Shown: positions 22,114-31,462 of the stretch, piece after piece
Layout of the letters: each line of letters starts with the position of its first letter
Numbering within the stretch: position 1 is the first letter of the stretch
From: Ilumatobacteraceae bacterium
Lineage (GTDB): Bacteria > Actinomycetota > Acidimicrobiia > Acidimicrobiales > Ilumatobacteraceae
Assembly: GCA_013213745.1 (NCBI GenBank)
Contig: JABSQH010000120.1
Span: 1-45,855, forward strand
Direction: 5' to 3'
DNA: 45,855 nucleotides
Notes under the pieces: generated by a model
The model's database searches: none
The model's input: the letters and a program-made list of their open reading frames with translations, nothing else
What the model was told of the DNA's origin: nothing
Made by a program: the position numbers and the translations under genes

Positions 22114-24488
22114 TCAGTCGGTCTTCACCGGCGGTGCGCCCGACACGTCGTGATGCTGGGTCACCGCTTCGTATACCCGATCGGGCAACAGCGGCATGTC
22201 GATGTTGCGCACTCCGGTGCCCTTGAGGGCGTCGATGACGGCGTTGACGAACGCCGCCGGGCCACCGACCGTGGCGCACTCGCCGATGCCCTTCGCCCCG
22301 ATCGGGTGGTGGGGGCACGGTGTGACCACTTCGTGCAACTCGAACCCGGGGGTCTCCCAGGCGGTGGGCAGCAGGTAATCCATGTAGTTGCCGCCGACGC
22401 AGTTGCCGTCGGCATCGAAGGTGATGAACTGCATGTTGGCCATCGCATAGGCCTCGGTGAGGCCACCCATGATCTGCCCTTCGACGATCATCGGGTTGAT
22501 GCGCACCCCGCAGTCGTCGACGGCGACGACGCGCAGCACGTCCCACACGCCCGTCAACGGGTCGACCTCGACCGTGGCGATGTAACAGGCGAACGGCCAC
22601 GTCAGGTTCGGCGGGTCGTAGTAGGCATTGTTCTCGAGGCCCGGCTCCATGCCGTCGGGCACGTTGCTGTACGCAGCCATCGCACACTCTTGGATGGTCA
22701 CACCGCGATCGGGCGCGCTCCGCACGTAGAACCGTCCGAGTTCCCAGTCGATGTCCTCTTCTGACACCTCAAGCAGGTGGGCGGCGATCTTGCGCGACTT
22801 GGCACGGATCTTGCGCGACACCATCGACACCGCCGCGCCGGCGACCGGGGTACTGCGCGATGCGTAGGTGCCCATACCGAATGGTGCGGTGTCGGTGTCG
22901 CCTTCTTCGACCACGACGTCCTCGGCCGGAATGCCGAGTTCGTGGGCGACGATCTGCGCCCAGGTGGTCTCATGACCCTGGCCCTGCGTCTTGGCGCCGG
23001 TCCGCAAGATCGCCTTGCCGGTCATGTGCACCCGCAACTCGGCGGAGTCGAACATCTTGATGCCCAAGATGTCGTACTCCCGACTGTTGCCGGCGCCGAG
23101 CGGCTCGGTCATCGTCGAGATACCGATCCCCAGCAGGCGGCCGCGTGCGGCCGCTTCCTCTTTCTGCTTGAGAAAGTCGTCGTAGCCGATGGCTTCGAGC
23201 CCGACGTCGAGGCACTTTTCGTATTGGCCCGAGTCGGTGAGGAAACCGAACGGAGTGCGGTGGGGGAAGTCGTCGTCGCGCACGAAGTTCTTGCGCCGGA
23301 ACTCCGCCTGGTCCATGCCGAGGTCGTCGGCGGCCGCCTGCACCATCCGCTCCTGGAAGAACATCGCCTCGGTCACCCGGAACGAACAGCGGTAGGCGAC
23401 ACCGCCCGGCGCCTTGTTGGTGTAGTACCCGCGGGCGGTGAGGTGGGCGTTGGGGATGTCGTAGCAGGCGAACGCCGAGTGCATCAGCCCGATCTTGAAC
23501 TTGCTCGGCTGAGCGTCGGCGAAGAACGCACCGTGGTCGGAGTCGGTGTGCATCCGCACGCCGAGGATCTTCCCGTCGTTGCGCAACGCCATCTGACCCT
23601 TGAGGTAGACGTCGCGGCCGAAGCCGGTCGAGATCAGGTTGCCGCTCTTGTCCTCGATCCACTTCACCGGCTGCTCGAGCAGGATCGATGCCAGGATCGA
23701 CATGACGTACCCGGGGTACACCGGCACCTTGTTGCCGAAGCCGCCGCCGAGGTCGGGCGAGATGATCCGGATCATGTGCTCGGGCAGCTCGGCCACCAGC
23801 GACACGGCGGCGCGAATGATGTGCGGCGCCTGCGTGGTCATGTACACGGTGAGCTTCGACGTCGAACGGTCGTAGTCGGCAATCGATCCGCAGGCCTCGA
23901 TCGGAGAGGGATGCGAACGCGGGTAGTGCATGTCGATCTCCGACACCACGTCGGCCTCGGCAAAGGCCTGGTCGGTGCCGATGACGTCGCCGACCTCCCA
24001 GTCGAAGACGATGTTGTCGGTTTGGTTGACCTTGTCGTCGCGAATCAGAGGAGCGTCGGGCGCTACCGCCTGCATGGGATTCACCACCGGTTGAAGTGGC
24101 TCGTACTCGATGACGATCGCCTCGCAGCCGTCGCGCGCGATGTACGGGTCGTCGGCGATCACGCACGCCACCTCTTGGCCCTGAAAACGCACCTTGTCGG
24201 TCGCCAGGATCGCTTGCGTGTCGTACGACAGCGTCGGCATCCAGCCGAGGTTGCGCGCCGCCATCATCTCGCCCGTCATCACCAGACGGACGCCGGGAAT
24301 CTTGTACGCACCGCTGATGTCGATCTTCTTGATGCGGGCATGGGCCAGCGGACTGCGCACGATCTCCATGTGCAACATGCCGGGCAGCACGACGTCGTCG
24401 ACGTAGTTGCCCTTGCCGCGAATGAACCGGTTGTCTTCGACACGGCGTCGACTCGCGCCGAGCCCGCCGATCTTGACCTCGTCGAGTG

Positions 24489-24492
<4 letters not shown>
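22114..24492 (-). CDS. coxL: Aerobic carbon monoxide dehydrogenase, large subunit, form I
   Basis: 792 residues. It binds the molybdenum-copper active site and oxidises CO to CO2. The form I loop AYRCSFR is present (366-372) with the copper-ligating Cys369. The proton-accepting Glu738 is in KGIGECATVGGPAA. Molybdopterin-binding signatures such as ISPDLGGGFGNK and TKTQGQGHETT-type Gly/Gln motifs (GAKTQGQGHETT here) are intact. The complete frame and full length argue for a functional enzyme. Its ATG overlaps the coxS stop by 4 bp (ATGA), and the order M-S-L is that of form I clusters. Form II homologues carry AYRGAGR instead. Confidence 0.97.
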
Positions 24493-25040
<548 letters not shown>

Positions 25041-25041
25041 G

Positions 25042-25932
25042 TCAGGCAACTCTCTCCTCGGTTGATTGCTCTCGGGTGGGTTGCATGCTGGTGAGCAATC
25101 GGGTGACGAACGTGGCGACGATGTGCCGCTTGTAGTCGGCGCTGCCGCGGTGATCGCTGCGCGGATCGGAGATCGCCGCGGCCAGGTCTCCGGCTCGCTC
25201 GATCGTGTCGGGCGTCAGCGGTTGGCCGACGACGGCGGCCGCTGCTTCTTCCGCGTTGATCGTCCGACTGCCGACACCGGTGAGTCCGATCCCGGCGCGG
25301 CTGACGACATCCCCGTTGCGTTCGATCGCAACAGCCACGCCGGCGGTGGCGAAGTCGCCGATGCGCCGTTCGAGCTTGAGATAGCCACCGCTGCGCACGC
25401 CTTGCGCTTTCGGCACCACCGCTTCGACAGCAAGCTCGTCGGGCGCAAGTACGGTGGTGAAGGGGCCCTTGACGAACTCATCGACGCCGATGGTGCGACG
25501 GCCCTTCGGTCCTTGGGCGACAACCGAACCATCGAGCGCAACCATGCACGACGCCCAGTCGCCCTGCGGGTCCGCATGGCACAACGAGCCGACGAAGGTG
25601 CCCCGCGTGCGCACGATCGGATCGGCAACCAAATGCGCGGCGGCGGCGATGGTCGGCTGTGAGTCCTTGAGTTCGGTGGCCCGTTCGAGATCGACATGAC
25701 GCACGAGCGCGCCGACCCGGAATGTCCCGTCCGACTCGGTGCGCATGTAGTCGAGTCCAGGGATGTTGTTGATGTCGACGATCGTCCCTGGAGCGGCGAA
25801 GCGCAACTTCATCATCGGGATCAGGCTCTGACCGCCGGCGAGGATCTTGGCGTCGGCGCCGCCGTCGTGCAGCAAACCGATCGCCTCCTCGACCGTGCTC
25901 GGGGTTTCGTACTTGAAGCGCGAGGGATACAT
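25042..25932 (-). CDS. coxM: Carbon monoxide dehydrogenase, FAD subunit
   Basis: 296 residues beginning MYPSRFKYETPSTVEEAIGL. FAD-binding motifs are AKILAGGQSLIPMMKLRFA (AGGxS) and TRGTFVGSLCHADPQGDW, a variant of the usual TIGG motif. The C-terminal CO dehydrogenase flavoprotein domain contains GIGLTGVGSRTINAEEA. This subunit transfers electrons from the iron-sulfur centres to the respiratory quinone acceptor. An upstream extension to 26076 is in frame but overlaps the preceding gene; the ATG at 25932 overlaps that gene's stop (TGATG). Confidence 0.94.
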   Translation of the reverse strand: MYPSRFKYETPSTVEEAIGLLHDGGADAKILAGGQSLIPMMKLRFAAPGTIVDINNIPGLDYMRTESDGTFRVGALVRHVDLERATELKDSQPTIAAAAHLVADPIVRTRGTFVGSLCHADPQGDWASCMVALDGSVVAQGPKGRRTIGVDEFVKGPFTTVLAPDELAVEAVVPKAQGVRSGGYLKLERRIGDFATAGVAVAIERNGDVVSRAGIGLTGVGSRTINAEEAAAAVVGQPLTPDTIERAGDLAAAISDPRSDHRGSADYKRHIVATFVTRLLTSMQPTREQSTEERVA

Positions 25933-26168
25933 CAGTCGCGACTCTGCGGGTCGGGCACTGCCTGGGGCAGCGACTCGGCATCGGGATCGGGGCGCTTTGC
26001 TTGATGCGGGGGCCACGGACCCTGCACCGGTTGGCTGGCGACTTTGAGATGGTCGATCAGTTGTGGCCAGGCCCACACGGTCGGGCTCGGGCCCTCTTTC
26101 GGTGAGTCCTCGACGATCTCGTACATGCGCGGGTTACCGCGGCTGTGCCCCGATGATTCGACCGGCAT
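25932..26168 (-). CDS. Small protein leading the coxMSL operon
   Basis: 78 residues (MPVESSGHSRGNPRMYEIVE ... VWAWPQLIDHLKVASQPVQG), Pro/Glu/Asp rich, soluble, with a short central helix. A good AAAGGGGG ribosome site precedes the ATG and the stop overlaps the coxM start, so it is probably expressed with the enzyme. An internal ATG at codon 15 (MYEIVEDSPKEG) could be the real start. No family recognised; a role in CO dehydrogenase regulation or assembly is only a guess. Confidence 0.62.
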   Translation of the reverse strand: MPVESSGHSRGNPRMYEIVEDSPKEGPSPTVWAWPQLIDHLKVASQPVQGPWPPHQAKRPDPDAESLPQAVPDPQSRD

Positions 26169-26201
26169 CAGTCCCCCTTTGACCGGTTAGTGCTTCCCCA
26201 G

Positions 26202-26229
26202 ATGTCCGACATGGCCGGACGCGCCGGAC
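26202..26229. promoter_or_regulatory. Candidate operator upstream of the cox operon
   Basis: A perfect palindrome ATGTCCGACAT (26202-26212) is followed by GCCGGAC at 26214-26220 and 26223-26229, a 9-bp-spaced direct repeat. This lies 34-61 bp upstream of the first gene of the minus-strand cox arm, where a promoter must be. No convincing -10/-35 pair could be fixed. Confidence 0.35.
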
Positions 26230-26295
26230 CATATCAGGCCCGAAACCGCAATCAGATAATTGTGATCGTGTGAACGAATCTGTGGGCACGCACGG

Positions 26296-26351
26296 CGTTC
26301 TGTGTGCAACGACGTGCGCATAGCGCACGGAATCCCCGGTTTTTCGGAGGA
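26296..26351 (+). repeat. Dispersed palindromic repeat, copy C
   Basis: GTTCTGTGTGCAACGACGTG followed by the stem GTGCGC-ATA-GCGCAC and the tail GGAATCCCCGGTTTTTCGGA. Its tail ends 9 bp from the stop of the response-regulator gene, which is read from the other strand. Confidence 0.8.
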
Positions 26352-26360
26352 CGGATTGCG

Positions 26361-27029
26361 TTAGACGTCGTCGAGTTGGGTGAGGCCGGTGCGGAACGCG
26401 AGCACCACGAGCTGGGCGCGGTCGCGGGCGTGCAGCTTGGTCATCGCTCGGCTCACGTGGGTCTTCGCCGTCAGCGGGGACAGGTACAGCCGCTCGGCGA
26501 TCTCCTCGTTGGACAAACCCTGTCCAACCAGGCCGACGACCTCGCGTTCGCGCACGGTGAGCGTCTCGATCGTCTGCTCGTCCAACGGGGTCGCTGCCGG
26601 CGCAGTGTCGATCGAGGACAACAACGCCCGGGTGGCCCGCGGCGTGAGCAGCGCATCGCCGGCCGCAACGACGCGGATCGCATCGAGCAACACGTCGGGA
26701 TCGACGCCTTTGTCGAGGAACCCACTCGCTCCGGCCGACATTGCCGCAACGACGTACTCGTCGAGCTCGAACGTGGTCAGCACGATCACCCGCACGCCGG
26801 CGAGGTCCTCGTCGGCGGCGATCAATCGGGTGGTCTCGATGCCGTCGCGTCCCGGCATGCGGATGTCCATCAACACCACGTCGGCGCGGGCGTCGCGGAT
26901 CACGTCGAGCGCGCCCAGGCCGTCGTCGACCTCGGCGACGACGTCGAGATCGTCGGCGGAGTCGACGATCGCTTTGAACCCGGCGCGAATCAGCGCCTGG
27001 TCGTCGACGAGGACCACACGCACCGTCAC
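26361..27029 (-). CDS. Response regulator, NarL/LuxR type
   Basis: 222 residues from GTG. The receiver domain has the acidic pair Asp9-Asp10, the phosphoacceptor Asp55 in VVLMDIRMPG, TTFELDEYVV and the conserved Lys in GFLDKGVDPD. The LuxR-type HTH is at about 155-215 (LTVREREVVGLVGQGLSNEE, IAERLYLSPLTAKTHVSR). It overlaps the kinase gene by 4 bp. With that kinase and the ABC genes it forms a typical actinobacterial module in which a NarL-type system controls its own exporter. Confidence 0.93.
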   Translation of the reverse strand: MTVRVVLVDDQALIRAGFKAIVDSADDLDVVAEVDDGLGALDVIRDARADVVLMDIRMPGRDGIETTRLIAADEDLAGVRVIVLTTFELDEYVVAAMSAGASGFLDKGVDPDVLLDAIRVVAAGDALLTPRATRALLSSIDTAPAATPLDEQTIETLTVREREVVGLVGQGLSNEEIAERLYLSPLTAKTHVSRAMTKLHARDRAQLVVLAFRTGLTQLDDV

Positions 27030-28237
27030 GTCGACGCGCCACCATCAACCGTGACCGAAGATGGCGGCGAGGCCACCTGGGAGACCAGTGGGAGCACTGC
27101 GTCGATCCGAAACACCTCACCGTCACCGTCGACCCGCAGCGAGCCGCCATTGGTCTCCGCGCGCTCGCGCATACCGATCAGACCATGGCCGCCGGCGGCG
27201 CGAGCGGGCGCCCCGGCACCGACCGGGTTCGTCACCGAGATGATGACCGCGGCATCGCTCCATTCGAGGTCCACCTGGGCCCGGCCAGTGCCGTGTTTGG
27301 CGGCATTGGTCAGCGCCTCCTGCACGATGCGGTAGGTCGACAGCGACAACGCGGGGGCCAGCGGACGCGGTCGACCCGACACGGTCCAGATGACGTCGAG
27401 ACCGGCGGAACGCATGGTGTCGACGAGCGTCGGGATGTTCTCCACGGTCGGCACCGAAGCCAGCGGCGCATCGTCGTCGTGGCGCAGGACGCCGAGCAGC
27501 TGGGTCAGCTCCTCGAGCACCGACTTGCCGGCACCGCGCGCGGCGACGAGCGCCTCCTCGGCAGCGTCGGGATCGGCACGCAACAGGTGCATCGCTGCGC
27601 CCGTTTGCACGTTCATCACCGACAGGTTGTGCGCCAGCAGGTCGTGGAGCTCGCGCGCGATCGCCAACCGCTCCTCGGTGACCTCCTCGCGCGTGCGCGC
27701 TTCAGCAGCGAGCACGGCGGAACGCACCGCTTGTTCCGAAGAGTCGCGATAGCGACGCCACGAGCGCGTGGCGTCGGCGATGCCGACCGCTGCTGCTGCC
27801 CACACGAAGGCGATCACCGAGCGCTCGTCGCCGGCCGCGAACTCCTCGTAGCACAGCGTGATTCCGTACAGCGCACAGCCGACGGCGACACCGAGCACGA
27901 TCGCCTGCACACGCTCGAGCCGAATGCAGGCGGTGGTCAGCAGCACGAGTGCAGCGAAGACCATCAGCGAGGGTTGATTCCACACCACCGCATGGATTGC
28001 CGATGCAACGACGGCGATCGCCAGAAGCGGCAGCGGCCACCGGCGCCGCAACAACAAGACGACGAACGCGCCGATGCAGGCGGCCACGTCTGGCCAGCCG
28101 GCATCGAACGGTTGAGGGGACGCTGCAGCGAGCAGCACCGCGAGCGCAATGGTGGTAGCAGCGATCAGCACATCGGTCCGGCGCGGGTCGGCACGGAACC
28201 ACCCGACGACCGTGTGCTGAACGCCGCCGTCGGTCAT
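27026..28237 (-). CDS. Sensor histidine kinase, HisKA_3 type
   Basis: 403 residues. The N-terminal membrane domain has about five helices (for example TDVLIAATTIALAVLLAAAS and LMVFAALVLLTTACI). The dimerisation/phosphoacceptor box is ERLAIARELHDLLAHNLSVM, with the His in ELHD. The HATPase domain has RIVQEALTNAAKHG (N box) and GHGLIGMRERAE (G box). There is no large external sensor domain, so it probably senses within the membrane or through the ABC transporter. Overlaps both neighbours by 4 bp. Confidence 0.92.
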   Translation of the reverse strand: MTDGGVQHTVVGWFRADPRRTDVLIAATTIALAVLLAAASPQPFDAGWPDVAACIGAFVVLLLRRRWPLPLLAIAVVASAIHAVVWNQPSLMVFAALVLLTTACIRLERVQAIVLGVAVGCALYGITLCYEEFAAGDERSVIAFVWAAAAVGIADATRSWRRYRDSSEQAVRSAVLAAEARTREEVTEERLAIARELHDLLAHNLSVMNVQTGAAMHLLRADPDAAEEALVAARGAGKSVLEELTQLLGVLRHDDDAPLASVPTVENIPTLVDTMRSAGLDVIWTVSGRPRPLAPALSLSTYRIVQEALTNAAKHGTGRAQVDLEWSDAAVIISVTNPVGAGAPARAAGGHGLIGMRERAETNGGSLRVDGDGEVFRIDAVLPLVSQVASPPSSVTVDGGAST

Positions 28238-29109
28238 GCGTCTCGTCGCTTCATGAGCACGCCGGCCACGGCCAGGAGGCCGACGACCCAGGCGGCGAAG
28301 ACGCCGTAGGCCGCAGCGGTGCTGAGGAGATCGGGATCCGACACTGTCGACATCATGGCGGAACCGGCTTCAGAGGGCAGGAACTTCACGACGTTGTCGG
28401 TGACCCCGTCGGGCAGCAGTCCCATCAGGCCGGGGACGATGAACACACCACCGACCAGCAAGCCGATCGCCGCTGCGGTCGACCGCAAGATGGCGCCGAG
28501 GGCGAGACCGATCAGACCGATACCGACCAGGTAGGTCGTCGTTCCGAGTACGACCCCGATGATGTCGGGGTCAGTCAGGGCCGTGGTCGCCTGATCGCCT
28601 GCATAGAACGCTTGGCCGAGCCAGAGCGCGAGCACACTCGAGATGGCGACGACGACGGCACTCACGCCGGCGAGCACGACCGCCTTGGAGCCGAGCACCT
28701 TCAGGCGACTTCCGACGGCGGCGATCGTCGTGCGGATCAGTCCCGTCGAGTACTCACCGGCGATAAGGAGCACGCCGAGCACGCCGATGATCATGGCGCT
28801 CATGTCGCTGGCAGCGAGCGCCAACTGCACCGGGTCGGTGAGCAGCGTCGCCGGTCTCGCCGGCTCGTCCGAACCGGCAGTCGCCGAGAAGATGATGCCG
28901 AGCAGCACCATCGCCGCACCCGCGGCGATGACGGTGACCTTCGTGGATCGGACCGAGCGGAACTTGATCCACTCGCCGTGTACGACGTTGCGCATCCGCA
29001 CGCGCCGGGTGGGCGTCTGATCAATCGTTGGCGTGGCCATTACTGCGGCCCCTTCGTTCTCCGTTGGTTCGATGAGCCGTTCGTCGGTGTGGTCGAGTGT
29101 CAGCTTCAT
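28234..29109 (-). CDS. ABC-2 type transporter permease
   Basis: 291 residues. After a soluble N-terminus (about 55 residues, with EWIKFRSVRSTKVT) come six membrane segments, including VTVIAAGAAMVLLGIIFSAT and AMIIGVLGVLLIAGEYSTGL; the motif GEYSTGLIRTT is typical of ABC-2 permeases of the antibiotic/multidrug group. The chosen ATG overlaps the ATPase stop (TGATG); an internal ATG at 29040 is the alternative. It probably exports a lipid-like or peptide compound together with the ATPase. Confidence 0.88.
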   Translation of the reverse strand: MKLTLDHTDERLIEPTENEGAAVMATPTIDQTPTRRVRMRNVVHGEWIKFRSVRSTKVTVIAAGAAMVLLGIIFSATAGSDEPARPATLLTDPVQLALAASDMSAMIIGVLGVLLIAGEYSTGLIRTTIAAVGSRLKVLGSKAVVLAGVSAVVVAISSVLALWLGQAFYAGDQATTALTDPDIIGVVLGTTTYLVGIGLIGLALGAILRSTAAAIGLLVGGVFIVPGLMGLLPDGVTDNVVKFLPSEAGSAMMSTVSDPDLLSTAAAYGVFAAWVVGLLAVAGVLMKRRDA

Positions 29110-30074
29110 CACACTGCTCCTTGCAGTTGATCGGCGCGCAGTTGATCGGCGCGCAGTTGATCGGTCGGCAACTCGGTGGCGTGGTACTGCACCGCGTCGG
29201 CGGTGAGCGACATGAAGACGTCCTCGAGGGTTCGCTCGTGCGGGATCAAGGCGGTGAGTGCGACGTTTGCGTCACGTGCGATGCGCCCGATCGTCGCGGC
29301 ATCGAGGCCACGGACGGTGATGGCTTCACGGTCGCCCGAACTGATCTCGACGCCGTCACCTTGGAGGCGGGGCACGAGTGCGCCGAGGTCATCGGCACGC
29401 ACGATCGTTTGGTCGCCGGCGGCCATCTCACGGAGCTCGGCGGTCGACACGTCGGCGACCAGGCGACCCCGGCCAACGATCACGAAGTGCTCGGCCATCA
29501 GTTCCATCTCGCTCATGAGGTGCGACGACACGAACACGGTACGACCCTCTCTGGCCAGCCCTTGGAGCAGGTGGCGGATCCACAAGATGCCCTCCGGGTC
29601 GAGGCCGTTGACCGGCTCGTCGAGCATCACCACTTCAGGGTCCCCGAGGAGTGCGGCGGCGATGCCGAGGCGTTGTCCCATGCCGAGCGAGAAGCCGCCA
29701 CCGCTGCGACGGGCCACATCGGACAGGCCGACCAAGCCGAGCACTTCCTCGACCCGTGCTTCGCCGATGCCGTTGGTGACGGCCAACGCCATCAGGTGGT
29801 CGTAGGCGGAGCGCTTGGGGTGGATCGCTCCGGCATCGAGCAGCGCGCCGAGAGAAGTGAGCGGCGTGGGGTGCTCGGCCAACGGCCGGCCGTCGACGAG
29901 CGCCGTCCCCGAGGTGGGGGCATCGAGCCCGAGAATCATCCGCATCGTGGTCGACTTGCCGGCGCCGTTCGGGCCGAGGAAGCCGGTGACGATGCCGGGC
30001 TGGACGGTGAATGTCAGGTCGTCGACGGCGGTGGTCTCGCCGTAGCGCTTGGTGAGTTGGTGGACCTCGATCAT
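29109..30074 (-). CDS. ABC transporter ATP-binding protein
   Basis: 321 residues starting MIEVHQLTKRYGETTAVDDL. Walker A is GFLGPNGAGKSTT, the signature is FSLGMGQRLGIAAALL, Walker B is PEVVMLDEPVNGLDPEG, and the H-loop is VSSHLMSEM. The C-terminal 80 residues form the accessory domain of drug-export ATPases. The extreme C-terminus (TDQLRADQLRADQLQGAV) is encoded by a 15-bp tandem repeat. A start 12 codons upstream (30110) is possible but unlike the family. Confidence 0.92.
   Translation of the reverse strand: MIEVHQLTKRYGETTAVDDLTFTVQPGIVTGFLGPNGAGKSTTMRMILGLDAPTSGTALVDGRPLAEHPTPLTSLGALLDAGAIHPKRSAYDHLMALAVTNGIGEARVEEVLGLVGLSDVARRSGGGFSLGMGQRLGIAAALLGDPEVVMLDEPVNGLDPEGILWIRHLLQGLAREGRTVFVSSHLMSEMELMAEHFVIVGRGRLVADVSTAELREMAAGDQTIVRADDLGALVPRLQGDGVEISSGDREAITVRGLDAATIGRIARDANVALTALIPHERTLEDVFMSLTADAVQYHATELPTDQLRADQLRADQLQGAV
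29118..29163. repeat. 15-bp tandem repeat at the ABC ATPase 3' end
   Basis: About three copies of CAGTTGATCGGCGCG encode the LRADQ repeats. The same 18-mer occurs at 14672-14689. Confidence 0.75.
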
Positions 30075-30126
30075 GGAGCCATCGTGCGCCTCGCCGACGT
30101 CCCCAAGCATCTGCCAGAGGGAGGCT

Positions 30127-30156
30127 TGTCGACTACTCCGCAGGGAGTAGTCGACA
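30127..30156. repeat. Perfect 13-bp inverted repeat
   Basis: TGTCGACTACTCC (30127-30139) pairs with GGAGTAGTCGACA (30144-30156) across four bases. It lies between the ABC ATPase start and the first recognisable residues of the decayed binding-protein gene. It has no T-tract. It could be an operator, a terminator for opposing transcripts, or a deletion-junction scar. Confidence 0.6.
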
Positions 30157-30646
30157 GCAACTCGCCGCCTTCGATCCCGATCTGTTGCTCATCAATCCCA
30201 AGACCCTCGACGAAGTCGGTGGACCTGAGCTGTTGCAGGAGATCGCCGAGATCGCCGAGGTCGACGTGGTGACGACGCGGCCGTGGCGCGACTCGCTGCG
30301 CGACGTCGGCGCAGCCGTCGGCCAGACCGCCGTTGCCGCGCAACGAATCGCCGACGCCGATGCGAGGATCGAGGCAGCCCCCAGCACGCTGACCGCTGAG
30401 CAGCTGGCGACCGAGATTTCCGTGATGCGATGCTTCGGTGACTCGTGTCGATACCTGCCAGGCGGCACATCGTTTTCGGGACAGGTCCTCGATGAGCTCG
30501 GCGTAGCCCGGCCCGAGCTCCAGGCATCGGACGCGGAGGCACGGACGTTCGCGGAGGTCAGTCCCGAACGTGTCGATCTTCTCGATGGCGACCCTCGCCG
30601 TGGAGTACGTCGTCGACGACATCGTGGAGATCCTCGACGGTGGCTG
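30152..30646 (+). pseudogene. Remnant of a siderophore-type ABC substrate-binding protein
   Basis: The plus strand reads RQQLAAFDPDLLLINPKTLD, WRDSLRDVGAAVGQTAVAAQ, EISVMRCFGDSCRYLPGGTS, FSGQVLDELGVARPELQ and SPERVDLLDGD: the middle and C-lobe of a FecB/FhuD-like iron-siderophore binding protein. The signal peptide and N-lobe are missing. After DLLDGD the frame shifts and about 60 residues appear deleted, because the next frame reads ATLAVEYVVDDIVEILDGG and stop, which looks like the family's final helix. No permease is present. The following reductase-like gene starts 4 bp before this stop, as in an operon. Confidence 0.6.
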
Positions 30647-31241
30647 ACCGGACGGGGGTCCTTGCGGTGTACGCCGAGATCCGAGAGCGCTGGCAGACAC
30701 GTGGTCTCGACTGCTGGACCGACGACCCGACGAGCAGCGGCGGCGACGGCTGGCTCTGTGTCGCTGAACTCGATGCCGATCCCGAGCGACTCGACGAGCG
30801 GCTCGGTGCGTTCAGCGATCGGGTCGAGACGGCGCAACCGAAGGCCGCGGCCTCGTTGCTCGGAAAGCGTTTCAGTTCGCTCATTCCGTTTCCGGCCACC
30901 GTGACATGGATGCGCTCCCGGCGAGTGCCGGTCATGCACCCGAGACGACCTGGGTGCAGTTCATCGACGGCGCCGCCGCCCGGGTCGCCGTCGATGACGT
31001 TGATGCGTTCACCCTCGCCTTGCGCCGTACCTGTTGTCTGGCGTACGAGACGCCACACGGCTACTGCGCGTCGTGCAGCCTGCTGGACTGCGACGAGCGA
31101 GTCGCCGACCTCACGGTACGCATCGGCGATGCGTGGCGCGATCGCGACCGCACTGAGACAGCGGCGTGCCCGCTGGCCGACTTCTGCGGCGCACCGTCCG
31201 CCGACCGAACAGCATCTCGGAGTGGGCGAGGGGGGACTTGA
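30640..31241 (+). pseudogene. FhuF-like siderophore-iron reductase, frameshifted
   Basis: The first frame from GTG 30640 (MADRTGVLAVYAEIRERWQT ... KAAASLLGKRFSSLIPFPAT) and a second frame from about 30903 (MDALPASAGHAPETTWVQFI ... LALRRTCCLAYETPHGYCAS and CSLLDC) together resemble one FhuF protein. Its C-terminal CC-x10-C-x2-C binds a [2Fe-2S] centre. The frames differ by one register near 30900. Unshifted, the first frame would run on antisense through the tRNA. Taken with the decayed binding protein this looks like a dying siderophore locus, but a single sequencing error cannot be excluded. Confidence 0.55.
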
Positions 31242-31306
31242 ACCCCCACGAGGTTTCCCTCACTGGCACCTGAAGCCAGCGCGTCTGCCAATTCCGCCAC
31301 TCGCCC
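31223..31306 (-). tRNA. tRNA-Leu (CAG)
   Basis: The acceptor stem GGGCGAG pairs with CTCGCCC. The anticodon arm CTGGC-TTCAGGT-GCCAG gives anticodon CAG. A long variable arm (TGAGGG-AAA-CCTCG) marks a class II tRNA, and the T-loop is GGGGGTTCAAGTCCCCC. The discriminator base is A and no CCA is encoded. Decodes CUG, a major leucine codon in this GC-rich genome. Confidence 0.95.
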
Positions 31307-31398
31307 GAGTGGACCACGAAACGCTACCGGCCACGCCGATCGCTTGCACACGAAGAGCAGCCCCGCACCCGAGCGGTCCATCGCCAACGCTCGACGCC

Positions 31399-31425
31399 TT
31401 TAAATTCAGACTAAATACTGATAAC
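31399..31425. promoter_or_regulatory. AT-rich promoter/operator of crtY
   Basis: An AT-rich patch in GC-rich DNA: TTTAAATTCAGACTAAATAC then TGATAAC. It shares (A)ATT.AGACTAA and ACTAAAT words with the rhodopsin/regulator intergenic region. A Shine-Dalgarno (AAGGAAAG) lies further down, just before the crtY ATG, so this mRNA has a leader. Likely a target of the cobalamin-binding regulator (inference). Confidence 0.45.
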
Positions 31426-31462
31426 GTGCGGTAGTCCGAATTGTCCGAAGGAAAGTCTCGCG

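Noticed and set aside
25042-26076. N-terminally extended CoxM
   Set aside because: The 48 extra residues are unlike any flavoprotein N-terminus and overlap the upstream small gene; MYPSRFKYE is the family start.
26134-27150. Arg-rich minus-strand frame over the response regulator
   Set aside because: Alternative-frame shadow; the receiver and LuxR domains are in the frame ending at 26361.
29097-30272. 391-codon plus-strand frame over the ABC ATPase
   Set aside because: Antisense shadow; the minus strand has all ABC signature motifs.
30640-31434. Single 264-codon protein reading through the tRNA region
   Set aside because: After about 30900 the sequence loses protein character and runs antisense across tRNA-Leu; the FhuF-like C-terminus is in another register, so a frameshift explains it better.
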